A stretch of DNA of 64,000 bases, taken from Bursaphelenchus xylophilus (Eukaryota; Nematoda; Chromadorea; Rhabditida; Aphelenchoididae). Location: positions 1,240,001 to 1,304,000 of the forward strand of contig CAJFCV020000003.1 in assembly GCA_904066235.2 (NCBI GenBank), in the 5' to 3' direction. Position 1 is the first letter of the stretch. Every line of letters begins with the position of its first letter. Below, piece after piece: positions 34,074 through 45,611 of the stretch. The notes beneath the pieces are model-generated. The model did not search any database and was not told the DNA's origin. It saw nothing but the letters and a program-made list of their open reading frames with translations. Position numbers and translations under genes: made by a program.

Positions 34074-34152
34074 AATCAAACATTTTCTTCCACTGGGACT
34101 CGAACTCGGCTCAAAAAATATAAGTCTCACTACCACTGCGCTATGGAGACAC
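34074..34152 (-). pseudogene. tRNA-like sequence, probably a pseudogene or tRNA-derived repeat
   Basis: The minus strand has an A-box match (TAGCGCAGTGG), a B-box match (GTTCGAGTCCC) and acceptor-like TCTCCA ... TGGAAGA. But the space between them is too short for a variable loop, the T-stem has mismatches and no anticodon loop is clean. A functional tRNA is unlikely. Confidence 0.45.
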
Positions 34153-34775
34153 ATGCCTTATTAAAGCCTAAAATCAAGAATCTAAGCTCATTCCTGTTCA
34201 GTAAATCGCAAATCTCGCAGTTTTTTGGCATAATACAACTGCTACAACTATAAAAGTAACAAGACCAACGAAAGTCCCGCTGTAAAATTGAAACGCTCAA
34301 ATTCCTTACCTTTCGCCCTACTCCCACCCTCCAACCTATCATTATCTGCCCTCCAAAATTCCATGGAAGAATACTACCGTCAGCGCTAAGACACCGTTCC
34401 TCCCACTTCAGCCCTACGGGCGAAAATTTAAATTTCGACAGCCCATTTTGAATATGAAGAATGACATTCTTTGTCAAAGACCTCGCGGAAAATAAATTAG
34501 GGCCGCCGAATTCTCAACCGAATAAGAATTGAATAAGAAACGTTTTCAATTCGAATTCGGCGACAAGAATGGGCCAAGCCAATTATTTCGTTATTTTTTT
34601 TATTGAGGAAAGTGTAGGGAGAAGTTGGCAAGAGGCCAAAAAATGATGACCAAACTCCACAAAAATATAACATGTACCAGCATGATTGTTAAGTTGCTGA
34701 AGTAATTTGCGCCACTATAGTGGTAGTACTCGCGTCACAAAGTGAGGAGGGTTGGTGGGGCAAAAGGGTTGAGCC

Positions 34776-35210
34776 TGAACTCTCCCCCTTTTTCAACTCT
34801 CCCCCAAAAAAGGCGGAACTCTCCCCCGTTTTTGATTTTCACCAAAAAATCTGAACTCTCCCCTTCTTTGAACACTCCCCCATTTTGAAAATTGAAAAAA
34901 CGAGGTGTGACATGTTATACGATGAAATTTTTTTCCAATTGTTAAAAATGAGGTGTGACATGTTATACGAGAGAAAATAAGGTTTATCGTATAACATGTC
35001 GCAACTCATTTTTCTCAATTTGAAAAAAAACCCATCGTATAACATGTCACATCTGATTTTTCTCAATTTGATAAAAAGTTTCATCGTATAACATGTCACA
35101 CCTCATTTTTTCAATTTTCAAAATGAGGGGGAGTGTTCAAAAAGGGGGAGGGTTCATTCAAGGGGGAGTGTTCAAAAAGGGGGAGAGTTCAAAAAAGGGG
35201 AGAGTTCTGC
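34776..35210. mobile_element. Element E: 435-bp foldback with GAACTCTCCCC ends
   Basis: Left CTGAACTCTCCCCC, right GGGGAGAGTTCTG. Subterminal copies of AACTCTCCCC or ACACTCCCCC (left) face GGGGGAGTGTTC (right), and the centre has five copies of ATCGTATAACATGTCNCA in both orientations. The whole element can fold on itself. Confidence 0.88.
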
Positions 35211-35434
35211 CGCAACGAGGCAAAAAAAAAATTTTTTTTTGTTTTTTTAAACACTATTGGACAAAATCGGATCCCTTGCTCCTTTTATAGTGCAAATCCC
35301 TTCTTTCGCCTCTGTTTTTTGTAATTGGTCGCCAAGCGCTTAATGGGACAAGAAGCTCGACGGGGAAATTAAGAATTTATGGGAAGCTCGAAAAATAGAT
35401 TCTGATGAAAGCGAATTTTTGATTAAGAAACTAG

Positions 35435-35588
35435 CAGTCTGTCGGGAAAATAATGAGCACTCTGGCGGCGGGAAAATCGCATCGCCGTGGAGAAAATGAA
35501 TTGTGTCGCGACAAAATCAAATTGCTTTTCATTTCAGCGTTCCGATTGGCGCAGCGACAGAGTGCTCATTATTTTCCCGACAGACTGA
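35435..35588. mobile_element. Family A MITE, GAGCAC subfamily
   Basis: GCAGTCTGTCGGGAAAATAA; interior near consensus; right end followed by TG rather than TA. Confidence 0.92.
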
Positions 35589-35784
35589 TGAACGACGAAG
35601 GGGCGTAGAAAAGTAAAAATTAAAATTGCAGTGAAACCTCTGTAAAGTGAATCTCAAGGGATCAAAAAAAGGTGCTCGACGACGAGTGTCTATGCCAAAT
35701 TTTAAGAGAATCCAAAAACCCGCGAAAAGCCGTTTTAAATTTTTTTTCGAAGACTTCAAAAAAAAAATCTAAATTCTCATAGCT

Positions 35785-35930
35785 TTCTGTCGGGAAAATA
35801 ATGAGCCCAATAACGCAAAATCGCATCGCCGCCGAGAAAATGAATTGTGTCGCAACAAAACCAAATTGCTTTTCACTTAAGCGACACGATCGGCGCAGCG
35901 ACATTCTGCTCATTATTTTCCCAACATAGC
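35785..35930. mobile_element. Family A MITE, both ends eroded
   Basis: TTCTGTCGGGAAAATAATGA ... TTATTTTCCCAACATAG; interior intact. Confidence 0.88.
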
Positions 35931-36038
35931 TTCAACAAATACCATTTAGCTTGTTTTTAGCGCAAATCGTATATTAAAGAATCTGTTGGCTTCTGTCTTT
36001 TGAGTTCAGAGACCGGTCTAGAGTACAAAATAAAAAAA

Positions 36039-36064
36039 TGCTCATTATTTTCCCGACAGACTAA
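36039..36064. mobile_element. Family A solo right end
   Basis: TGCTCATTATTTTCCCGACA then GACTAATA, with no left partner within 100 bp. Confidence 0.75.
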
Positions 36065-37041
36065 TATTGAACTGGTTTTTTTCAGTTGAATAGACAGTGT
36101 CCGAGATGTGGAGAGGGTGAGATAAAAATATGCTTATTTTTTTGTAGAGACATTGCAGAGGAAAATAAGCACGCAAAAAAAGTGTGGGGATTTTCCGTAC
36201 AAAGACAAATGATTTCTTATCCTCCTCTCCTTTTTTTCTGGGTATTCCCTATTTATAGAGCGCCTCAAATTAGCACAATTTAAGTTTTCCTCAGAGTCTC
36301 AAAGATCTCAAAGATAATTTTATAATTTTTTTTTAATTCTGAAAATTTTTGAGAAAAACACAAAAAATCGATTTTTTCTAAAAAAGTTAAAACTTCGAAA
36401 AGGCTAGCAAATTAGAAAAAAATTTTTGACGAGTAAATTTCGAAAAATTATAATTTTTAAATGATAAAACAAAAAATTAAAAATTTTTTTACATGGCCTA
36501 AATAATCCAAAAAATCAAATTTTGACCAAAAACCCCCCTTCTCTCCGAATAATTGCTCTAAATTTCGCTCAAATATCCAACTACTCCTATTACTTTCGAA
36601 AGCCGAAAATTTGACAATTTTCCCCTCCGGCATCGGGAAGTTCTGTGACGTTTCTCGCGTGCAGTCGGGTCAAGTTTCATGCGGAGTGTTCTGATCGAGA
36701 GTGTCAAAAAAAAGAGAAGGAAATTATGTGGCAAATGAGATTTTTAGCGAAAAAATATTATACTTATTAAAAAAATTTTTTTTGAATTTAAAATTTTGCA
36801 AAATCTCGGTTTTTCGCGCCGAAAACAATATTTCCAATATTTCTCCCCTGCGCGACCCTCGTTTTTGCCCTCTGGCATTCAGACGAAATTTACACGTCCT
36901 TGGCCCAGAAATCCTTGGCCGAGGGATATGAAGAGAGGGGGGATGTCTGTCAAAGGGAATCAGAGTTCAATAAGCGGCGGAAAAAGAGATGAGAAAAGGA
37001 GGAGGAAAGAGAGACGTCATTCATGAGTTCGAGATTATGCT

Positions 37042-37232
37042 AGACCGTTCGCAAAGTCGCTAGAGCTGATCTCTGCGACTTGCACTGTGCAGGAAAAGTT
37101 AGGGGGCGAGCGACAGCCAAAAAAAGCCCATTGCACCGTGCAAAAAACAAGAAACTGTACAGTGCAAAGAAAAGTTTTGTTTTCGCAGAGTGCATGTCGC
37201 AAAAATCACTCCAGCAATTCTGGTAATTCGTA
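37042..37232. mobile_element. Element H copy
   Basis: AGACCGTTCGCAAAGTCGCT at left; GCATGTCGCAAAAATCACTC at right; three palindromes plus two decayed ones. Confidence 0.75.
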
Positions 37233-37474
37233 AAAAACTGGATTTTTAAAATTTTTCAAATTTCTTGAAAAATAAAAAAAAATCAAAAAATCAAAATTTT
37301 TCAAAATTTTTAAAATCAAAAAAAAATCGAGTTTTCTTGGAGATGTTGAGTGTTATGACACTGCAAATAAAAAGTAGTTTTTTCAGAGAAAATCGGAAAA
37401 TAAATCGAAAAAAAACCCGTAGAGTATTCCCGCCTCCTCTGTCAAGCAAACTCTAAAAATTTCGTCCTTTGGTG

Positions 37475-37627
37475 GGTCTGTCGGGGAAATAATAAGCAAT
37501 CTGTCGAATCGAAAACCGCATCGCCGCCGAAAAAATGAATTGTCTTCGCGGCAAAATCAAATTGCTTTTCACTTCAGCGACACGATTGGCACAGCGACAT
37601 TGCCCTCATTATTTTCCCGACAAATTA
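37475..37627. mobile_element. Family A MITE
   Basis: GTCTGTCGGGGAAATAATAA at left; right end truncated after CCGACA. Confidence 0.88.
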
Positions 37628-37699
37628 GTATATAGAAAAAAACCGCTCAAGACAAAATGAACTCGAAAAAAGAAGTTTTTGGAAGCAAGTCATGAACAA

Positions 37700-37756
37700 A
37701 GTTGTCACCTCTGCCCTCTTCTATTTCCTGCATAGAAGAGGGCAGAAGACGACACC
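37700..37756. ncRNA. Hairpin, 15-bp perfect stem with 7-nt loop, extendable
   Basis: TCTGCCCTCTTCTAT (37710-37724) pairs exactly with ATAGAAGAGGGCAGA (37732-37746) around the loop TTCCTGC. An outer GTTGTC/GACGAC stem adds about 6 bp across a 3:1 bulge. The size is compatible with a small precursor RNA. No similar copy elsewhere in the window, so it is not an obvious MITE. Confidence 0.35.
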
Positions 37757-37890
37757 CTTGGGCCATTCTAGAGCTATTCATAGCAGGATAAGTTCATCCC
37801 GATAAACTGCCCCTCCTCAAATTGCTTTGTCTCGCTTAGAACTGAATCACATCGGCATATATGGAAAATAAGGACAAGTCATCAAATTGT

Positions 37891-38013
37891 ATCTGTCGGG
37901 AAAAAAATGAGCACTCCGTCGCATCAAAAATCGCATCGCCGCCGAGAAAATGAATTGTCTTCACGGCAAAATCAAATTGCGAAATTTCCCTCATTATTTT
38001 CCCGACAGACTGA
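37891..38013. mobile_element. Family A MITE, internally deleted
   Basis: ATCTGTCGGGAAAAAAATGA left, intact right end; the second half of the interior is missing. Confidence 0.88.
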
Positions 38014-38395
38014 TAAATTCTCAAAACATCTTTTTTTTACCGCCAGCAGCAATGTAGACGCAAAAAATCCGAGTAAAAACTCATCGTGCCCGGCGGGCAT
38101 CCCCTCAGCTATCCCGCCTATTTATTCATCGCCTCACTTTTCTCGCCGCCGAAACACAGAGAGTGGAGTGGTATTTGAATAGGCGGAAAACCAAAACCTT
38201 GGCCTAAATTAACCTCGGCCCTGCACCGAGAAAAGAAGAAGAAGAAGAAGTGGGGGCTGCGTTTAATTTGTATGTCATGTTAGGAGCTGTGTGTGGGGGA
38301 ATCCGAGAAACCCAAAAAAAGGGATGTTTGGAGGAGGAGGAGGAAAAGAGTGAGGGTTTTGGCGCGCTTCAAGGATTTTTTTTGGAGAGTACATG

Positions 38396-38575
38396 TAAGA
38401 CCGTTAACCAAGTTGCTAGAGTGATTTTCGCGACATGCACTGTGCAAAAACAAAAGGTCTCTTTGCACTGTGCAAGTTCTTGCTTTTTGCACCGTGCAAT
38501 AGGTGCTTTCGGGCTGACTTTTTCAGCATAGTGGAGGTCGCCGAAATCACTCCAGCGACTTTACGAACCGACTTC
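38396..38575. mobile_element. Element H copy
   Basis: TAAGACCGTTAACCAAGTTG then GCTAGAGTGATTTTCGCGAC; mirrored by CACTCCAGCGACTTTACGAA. Three palindromes inside. Confidence 0.8.
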
Positions 38576-38811
38576 TAGTCGTTCCAGGAAGTTTTTTCGC
38601 ACGGTGGGGCATACGACAAAAAATCTACGCACTTTTTGGAGCTCAAATTAGGACGGAGAGATTTTTTTCTTTGGGAAGGAAAAGTAAAATACGGAGTGTT
38701 GTTTCATTACAGGAGAAAGATTAGAAGCTTCTGAGAATCGGAGATAGTCGCGCCATAAAGTCCTGGCACATTTTGTCGCGGGCGTCGCGTGAGAAAATTG
38801 GAGAGGCTCGC

Positions 38812-39026
38812 GCGAAAGTGCATGTCGCTAGTGCAAAAACGGGGAATTGCCGCGATGGGTCCGAAGGAAAAACAAAAATGCACTGTGTAGAAAAAGTCGG
38901 GGTGTGAGCGACAGCCGAAAAAAGCCTATTGCACTGTGCAAAAAGCTGGAAATTGAACAGTGTATATGAAACTTTTGTTTTCGCACAGTGCATGTCGCTA
39001 AAAGCACTCCACTTTGCTAACGGAGC
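38812..39026. mobile_element. Element H copy, scrambled left end
   Basis: CATGTCGCTAGTGCAAAAAC at left; CATGTCGCTAAAAGCACTCC then GCTAACGGA at right; palindromes between. Confidence 0.65.
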
Positions 39027-39712
39027 AGTAAGAGATTAGAAGAAAGTCTTAGTAGAAATAACATTTTGAAAGCAATTGAAATGCTGCCGGAAAAGGAGTT
39101 TAGTCAAAAAATGTGGTCTTTTGGCTTATATCTAACAGTTAGTCCAACCTCCTTCGATTTTTTTTATTCCCACAAAAATTTAGCTCACGCTAATTTTAAT
39201 CCCCAAAAAAATCATGCTAATTCACTTATTTTTACGAGAGATCATCAAAAATGAAGAGAGTCGGTAAGGCAAAAAAAATCTCTTGATGACCTTTTTGCAG
39301 GTGCTTTTTTGATATGACGGCGTGGGAAACAAGACGTCAAAAAAGTTTTTTCTTGTCTGTTGCCTTGAAAACAAGACGCAAAAATAGCAAAACGCCCGGA
39401 GCTTTGCCATTTTTTCGACATCAAAACCATTTACAATGCATACAAAAAAGAACATATAGATTCTCGCGAGTCATTATCGCCTCCTCGCTCGCCCATTTCC
39501 CCTCCCATCTCCATCCATAACGCGGGCTGTCATCCCCCGAAAAACACCATAATTCTATTCGCAGCATTAATACGTAAGCTCAAAGTTCGCGGCGAAACTT
39601 TCGGCCCCGGGAGAAGCGAACGGAGAGGGTAATGTAATAAGCCTGATGTTACCAATGCTTATTAAATTTTCCATCCCCAAATTATCAGCGAATGGCACGT
39701 ATTGCAAGCGAC

Positions 39713-39960
39713 GATGAGGTCATTCGAATTTTAAAATAGCCGCCGGACTCGAAGGGGTTTTGAAGGAAATGCAGAGTATATGAATTTGGGAGTGGGAAAA
39801 GTTGCGGAGAAACTATTTTTGGAGAAAATCTCCCTCAGGGTGAGAGATCAAATCCTTTTTTTTTTTGAATAAACTGTGTTAGATTTGGAGCTGAATTTTT
39901 AAGGCGAAAATTTCAAAAAATCCAAAAAATGTTTTCTGTTTTTTGATTTGCAGTTTGGAA
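39713..39960. repeat. Segment duplicated from or to 31038-31276
   Basis: Long identical blocks (see partner); diverges at CTCCCTCAGGGTGAGAG versus CCCTACGGGTGAGAG. Confidence 0.88.
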
Positions 39961-39981
39961 ACAAAATGCATTACATATATA

Positions 39982-40129
39982 TCAGTCTGTCGGGAAAATA
40001 ATAAGCGTCGCTGTGCCGATTGTGTCGCTGAAGTGAAAAGAAATTTGATTTTGCCGCGAAGACAATTCATTTTTTGACGATGCGACTTTCGATCCGACAA
40101 AGTGCTCATTATTTTCCCGACAGACTGAT
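39982..40129. mobile_element. Family A MITE
   Basis: Intact TA-flanked ends; interior TGTCGCTGAAGTGAAAAGAA then CAATTCATTTTTTGACGATG. Confidence 0.93.
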
Positions 40130-40189
40130 AAATACACCGCAAAGAATCCAATTTTACCGAGTAGGACTCAAAAAACCAAAAAAAAAATT

Positions 40190-40310
40190 TTTTTTTGCCT
40201 CACCGACCCTCCTCATTTTACGTGTTCTCTCGCAAAAAGATCGTTGGATATCTCAACTGCGCCGGCAAAAAAGACAAGGTAAGATTTTCAGGGATTTACA
40301 ATATTGTCTA
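40190..40310. repeat. Family C-derived fragment next to a MITE
   Basis: TTCTCTCGCAAAAAGATCGT and GGATATCTCAACTGCGC; the same fragment precedes the MITE at 63317. Confidence 0.75.
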
Positions 40311-40313
40311 TTA

Positions 40314-40467
40314 ATCTGTCGGGAAAATAATGAGCACTATGTCGCATCGAAAATCGCATCGCCGCCGAGAAAATGAATTGTTTTCGCGACAAAATCAAGT
40401 CGCTTTTAACTTCAGCGATGCAATTGGCGAAGCAACATTGTGCTCATTATTTTCCCGACAGACTGAT
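40314..40467. mobile_element. Family A MITE, GAGCAC subfamily
   Basis: AATCTGTCGGGAAAATAATG ... GCTCATTATTTTCCCGACAG; close to consensus. Confidence 0.92.
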
Positions 40468-40817
40468 AGGTCTATTTAGAGTTCCTCTGCCAAATTTTGA
40501 GAGAATCAAAAAGCCTAGCTTTAAGGTACCTCCTCTGTAAAAACTAGGAAATCATTTTTTTTTTGTTTTTAGAGGTTTGACAAAAAAAAATTCTTGGGAT
40601 TGGTTGCAAAAACTCTCCCCAAAGTACCTTCCAATAACCCTCGCAAACCCTACACCCCCCAAAATAGCCCCAATTATCCGAATTTTCCCAGTAACCCTCC
40701 CCCAAAAACAACCCGCTATCACGAATTTCGGCGCCACCACAATGTGCACTTAATTGCGGATGCAAAACCACTTGAAACACACCGCGTACGCGGCCGTAAT
40801 GCCTTGCGGGCATTCAC

Positions 40818-40895
40818 CTTTCCCGCCGACCCTTTTTCGTTTGTGGGGTTCCGGTCGAATGCATTCTTGAGACGATCCGCTGACTTGCAATTCAT
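40818..40895 (-). CDS. Candidate alternative first exon (MNCKSADRLKNAFD...)
   Basis: 26 codons from ATG to GGAAAG/GTGAAT, phase 0: MNCKSADRLKNAFDRNPTNE then KGSAGK. A fair acceptor (ATTTTTCAAG) sits 5 bases above the ATG, so trans- or cis-splicing to this exon is possible. A second small ATG segment (MPIAGRLPAQ, 40922-40951, CAG/GTAAAT) lies next to it and also ends in phase 0. Confidence 0.42.
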
Positions 40896-41033
40896 GCGGA
40901 CTTGAAAAATTACCGATTTACCTGCGCCGGAAGTCGGCCGGCAATTGGCATGGGCCGCGGCTTGGGGAGAAGGAATACGGGGAGAAAAAAAGCCGGCTTT
41001 TGGAAGGAGGCTACGAAAAGAAACAAGTGCATC

Positions 41034-41565
41034 CAGGCTGTCGGGAAAATAATGTGGACGGAGTGAGAAATCCCTAGTTGGGAGTTATAGAGAGATATAG
41101 TTGTATTAACAGGGGAAGTACTCCGAGTGCGACGCTTAGATTTTGATGAAACTTGGCACAAATTTAGAATAACCTTTTCCAAGATATATGCAAGATTCTT
41201 AGCTCGCGCTTTGCAGAAACAACCGAGATTTTTAGATCGAAAGTGGGCCAAAATTTAGGACTTTTTGTCGAATTTCGGCACGAAAATTTTCATGCCTACT
41301 TCTACTGTAAAGGATAATGTTTCTACAAAAAATCAAAATTTTCCGCACAAAACTGCCAGAGTTATCTCCAAAAAACGCTTTTCTCTCTGACCTCTCTTCA
41401 CGTTTAGCCTGCTCTCTTCGCGGCAAAAATCGTTCGATAACTCGGCGTCGCCTGCAAAGCGCGAGCTAAAACTTTCAGGAATTGATATCTAGCCCTTACC
41501 CAACGTGTGTGAAAAATTTAAAGAAAATCTGAACGTCGCACTTGGAGTGCTTCCCCCGTAAGAAA
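41034..41565. mobile_element. Family C element behind a family A (GTGGAC) left half
   Basis: GGCTGTCGGGAAAATAATGT at 41037; the full C element runs 41113-41565 with GGGAAGTACTCCGAGTGCGA left and CGTCGCACTTGGAGTGCTTC right. Confidence 0.85.
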
Positions 41566-41780
41566 AAAAAAATTTTTTGCCTCCTAGATGGTTCATTTCT
41601 GAGCCCAAAAAATAATGAAAAATTAAATTTTCAAACAAAACTGATTACATAGTTTTGTAGAGGAGAAAAAGCTGTATTAAACAAATATATACCCTTTGCC
41701 AAACAACAAAAAATCCTTGTAAAATAAAGCAATGAAAAAAACGAACGAACTTTCTGGACGACCTAATACAATTCGTCTCG

Positions 41781-41923
41781 GCTTGTCGGGAAAATAACGA
41801 GCAATCTGTCGCATCAAAAGTCTCATTACCGCCGAGAAAATTAATTGTGTCGCGGCAAGATCAAATCACTTTTCAGTTCAGCGACAAGCGACATTATGCT
41901 CACAATTTTCCCGACAGACCGAT
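41781..41923. mobile_element. Family A MITE
   Basis: GCTTGTCGGGAAAATAACGA left; CACAATTTTCCCGACAGACC right; then TAGTCCGTTCACAAAGTCGC, an element H fragment. Confidence 0.87.
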
Positions 41924-42687
41924 AGTCCGTTCACAAAGTCGCTGCAGAGCGTAACACTCATCGTAATTAGTGCTACGCTGCCCGTAGGCTTAGCCAAAAG
42001 CGGAGGTGGTATTCTAATGAGAGGGGAAACGAATTGAAAAAACAAATGGGATGAATTGCACATGGAAGAAAGTGGATTCTCAGTCGCCCACATGCCGTAT
42101 TCAAACCGTATTTTTTTCATATCTTTACCAGCTTTGCACGAAAAAAAATTGACGTTAGAAAACCTAATATAACTTACTAGAAGTTAGATTTTTACAAACT
42201 TTCGACCAAAAAATCTCGGTCGTTTATGCAAAGCGTAAGCCAATATAAGTTTTTTAGACTTATATTGCTCTCATATAAGTCATTAAAAATTATTATTAGG
42301 GTAAACCAAAAAAATTTGCCTATTTTTATATACATATCTTGTAATTTAGCGATCAAACATCTTAGCTGTCTATCCACCTAAGTTTTCATTTTTCCCCAAA
42401 TGTTATCAAGCGGCTAGACAAGTAATACATCAAATTAAAATCCCCTGCCCTCTTGGACCAAAGTCCTACAAGTCCCGAAACACCGGAAACCCGCAGATGT
42501 CGCACGAAAATAGGCCGGAGAATAAAACTGTGAGCGATTAATGATGAGGAGAAAAAGCGAGAAAGACGAAAATTGATTGACGCCGATCACAATTCGAGTA
42601 TTTTCTATTTTTTCAGCACTTGCATGTCAAGTGATTTGAACGTCCCGGACAAGTGTCAAGGCTCCGACTAATTGGGGGGTGGAGATG

Positions 42688-43190
42688 TCAGTCTGTCGGG
42701 AAAATAATGTGGATTCGTTGCGTCGGCAATCATCGCATTGCGACGGCTATATAGCTGGAGATTTGATGGTCGTAAGGCATAAAAATTGACAGAGGAATTA
42801 CTCCAAGTGCAACGCTCAGATTTTGATTAAAATTGACGCAAATTTAGAATAATTTTTTCTAAAATATATGCGAGAATCCTAGCTTGCGCTATGCAGAAAC
42901 AACCGAGATTTTGAGGTTGAAATTTGGCAAAAAATTTAAATTTTTTTGCCAATTTTTGATATAAAAAATTTCACCCATTTCTACCATAAAGGGTAATGTT
43001 TCCTCAAAAAATAATTTTTTTGCACAAAGCTGGCAAAGATACGGCCAAAAGGTGTTTTTCTCTGACCGCTCTCCCCGTTTCGCGTACTCTCTCGGCCGCA
43101 AAAGATCGTTAAATATCTCGGCTGCCTCTGTAAAGCACGTGCTAAAGTTTTCATGCGTTGATGTGTTCATTATTTTCCCGACAGACGGAT
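42688..43190. mobile_element. Family A MITE (GTGGAT) with nested family C insertion
   Basis: Left end TCAGTCTGTCGGGAAAATAA and right end TTCATTATTTTCCCGACAGA are 500 bp apart. Between them family C starts at 42797 (GGAATTACTCCAAGTGCAAC) and runs to about 43160 without its right repeat. Confidence 0.85.
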
Positions 43191-43952
43191 AGACAATCAT
43201 ACAAGGCGGGTCAAAACGTTTGAAGTAATCAAGTCTAGCGACAAAAAAAATATTTTTATTTTTGGGACTTCTACCCTGAAAACTCGTCCATACAAGTGCA
43301 TGAAAACAAAAAAAATGTTCATCCACGAACCCTTCGCAAACCTCGTTAAACTTTGCGCTATTTGCGTGACAAGGAGGCGAAAATAATAAAAGAAAAAAAA
43401 GGGAGAAGTCAAGCGCCGTAAATTGCCCCAACGAATCCGGGGGCCGAAATACAAAGCCGGCTCCATGAATGAGAAGTGTGTCTCATCTGTCATCAACACC
43501 CAAATTATGACAAAATGGGGTCGCGGCGAAGCCGGATTCCGAATAACTTCACACATACGAAGGGCCGGGGGAGAAAAAGCGAGCAGATATAGATGTATAT
43601 ATATTAGACGCCGAAGTGGGGCCTTCTGGAATGACGGAAACGCGACCGACTTGCCACTTGTTAACGAGCTGTCTTCTCGGCCGCTTTTCCAGCCCGCCAA
43701 CCCGAGCAGGAATGCGCGCTTACTTCGGCCGCCGCCGCCGGCGAAGGGGTGCAAAGTTTAACCGAATTTGCGGCGCCAGTGTTCGGCGGCGAGAAGAAAC
43801 AAGTCAAGTGTTTTTTACTTGAACTTGATTATGTTGTTGGAAGGCACGAAACGCGGCCGCATTCGCGCCCTCAAAGCGAGCTTGTCCTTTTATGAAGCAC
43901 GTAAATTTGGAGGGCTATTGACGTAGGTAATTTGAATGGAAATTATGTTTTA

Positions 43953-44349
43953 TCAAGATGTCGGGAAAATGGTGAGGACAATGTCGATGCGTATATCGTG
44001 TCACTGAAGTGAAAGGCAAGTCGATTTTTCCGCGAAGAAAAGAACTTTGGCAGCCCTGATCCAGTGACAAAAAACGTATCATTTTGCATCCGGGAAGTAC
44101 CAAAAATGTGGCAAAATGGTTCCTTCTCCAAGTGAAAAAACTTCGTTTTGAAGGGCCCTCACAAAAAGAGCGGGCGCGCTTTTGAAATCAGAGTTTTTTC
44201 ACTTGGAGAGGGAGGTATTTTGCCACATTTTTTTGATACTTCCTGGATGCAAAATGGCACGTTTTTGCCACTGGATCAGGTCCCCCACTGTAAAGCGGCG
44301 ATGCGATTTTCGATGCGACAGAGTTCCCATTATTTTCCAGACAGACTGA
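43953..44349. mobile_element. Family A MITE split by a family D element
   Basis: Left AAGATGTCGGGAAAATGGTG and right CCATTATTTTCCAGACAGAC belong to one MITE. Its interior is interrupted at 44055-44292 by family D. Confidence 0.88.
44055..44292. mobile_element. Family D palindromic element (nested)
   Basis: TGATCCAGTGGCAAAAAACG left; GGATCAGGTCCCCCACTGTA right. The arms, including CACTTGGAGAGGGAGG and its inverse, pair almost end to end. The left tip is partly lost. Confidence 0.88.
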
Positions 44350-44808
44350 TCCAGCGGAAGAAAAGTTTTTTTTTAATTACAATTTTTTTGATAATTTGGA
44401 CAATGCAGTTTTGGCGCGTCGCTGGAACGCAAAAAATGTACCTTCTAGAGTGCATTTTTGATTTTTTGGCCTTATGTCGCGTACTCATTTTTTCGCAGCA
44501 ACAAAAAATTTTTTTCAGAGTGCGACAGATCTTTGCAACCGAGAGAGTGCGCGAAGAGCGGAGAATTCAGATGTAAAAACACTTTTATGCCATATCATCT
44601 TTATCGGCTCACTCTGTAATTCATTGACTACACATCTTTGCTGACTATAAACCTAATTTTATTTTTTCTCCAAATTTTATAAGTGGTTAAGCAAGAAATA
44701 AATCAAATTAAAAATCCTAACCCTTCCAGGAGCAAAGTCCAACAAGTCCCGAAACACCGGAAACCACAATGTTCCAGGGTCTTTAAAAAAGTACAATTGT
44801 TACACGCT

Positions 44809-45054
44809 ACAGCGGGGATCTGATCCGGTGGCAAAAAACGTACCATTTTGCATCCTGGAAGGATCAAAAATGTGGCAAAATCGTTCCTTCTCCAAGTGAA
44901 AAAACTTCGTTTTGAAGGGCCCTCACAAAAAGAGCGGGCACGGGTTTCAAATCGGAGTTTTTTCACTTGGAGAGGGAGGTATTTTGCCACATTTTTTGAT
45001 ACTTCCTGGATGCAAAATGGTATGTTTTTTGCCACTGGATCAGCTCCCCCACTG
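44809..45054. mobile_element. Family D palindromic element
   Basis: TA then CAGCGGGGATCTGATCCGGT ... CACTGGATCAGCTCCCCCAC then TGTA. Long arms pair through TTTTGCATCCNGGAAG. Confidence 0.9.
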
Positions 45055-45611
45055 TAAGATGCAAAATTGCTCCAATAGCTACACATTCTATTATATAATA
45101 GCAATAATTCCCTACAGAATGGTACAACGTTTTGTTTAAATCCATCCAAGTTAAGGAGAGTTAAACAAAACAAAAAAATTGTCATTTTTGGCAGCTACTG
45201 TATGTAGGAAACAAAATCGGGAAGCCTCGAAGCTTACGCTTCATTATTAATCCCAAAAACATAAGGCTTCAAACATTGCCAAACATTGCTATTTGTGTCA
45301 TAATTTCAACTCGAATTCTTTATAAAAACCCATCCGAGCGAAATGTCAAAACTTTGAAGAACTCGGAGCGACCCTCAAGCTGTAAACAGGTTCAAAACCG
45401 CCGTCCCATAAGCTCGCATCCCCAAGTTCAACCGCACATTCTTAGCCCTCAATTCATCTCCGAGGCTTTGCTCCCTGTTCCCCTTCCGCCATCCGTTCCG
45501 AACTTATTTCTGCTTCCTCTCAATTCCCAATTGAGATGGGGACGGGGAGAATTGTTACACGCGAAAAGTCGGAGACCGAAGGTTGCAAATGTTATACACG
45601 AAACGTTTAGG

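Larger units (their letters stand above)
33648..40817 (-). other. Intronic/intergenic region, 33.6-40.8 kb
   Basis: Mobile-element rich with no supported exon. 36.3-37.0 kb is plain AT-rich DNA; 39.1-39.7 kb shows nothing recognisable. Confidence 0.6.

Noticed and set aside
43197..43822. GC-rich island at 43.6 kb with open frames on both strands
   Set aside because: No donor or acceptor fits a codon-biased frame; frames contradict each other.
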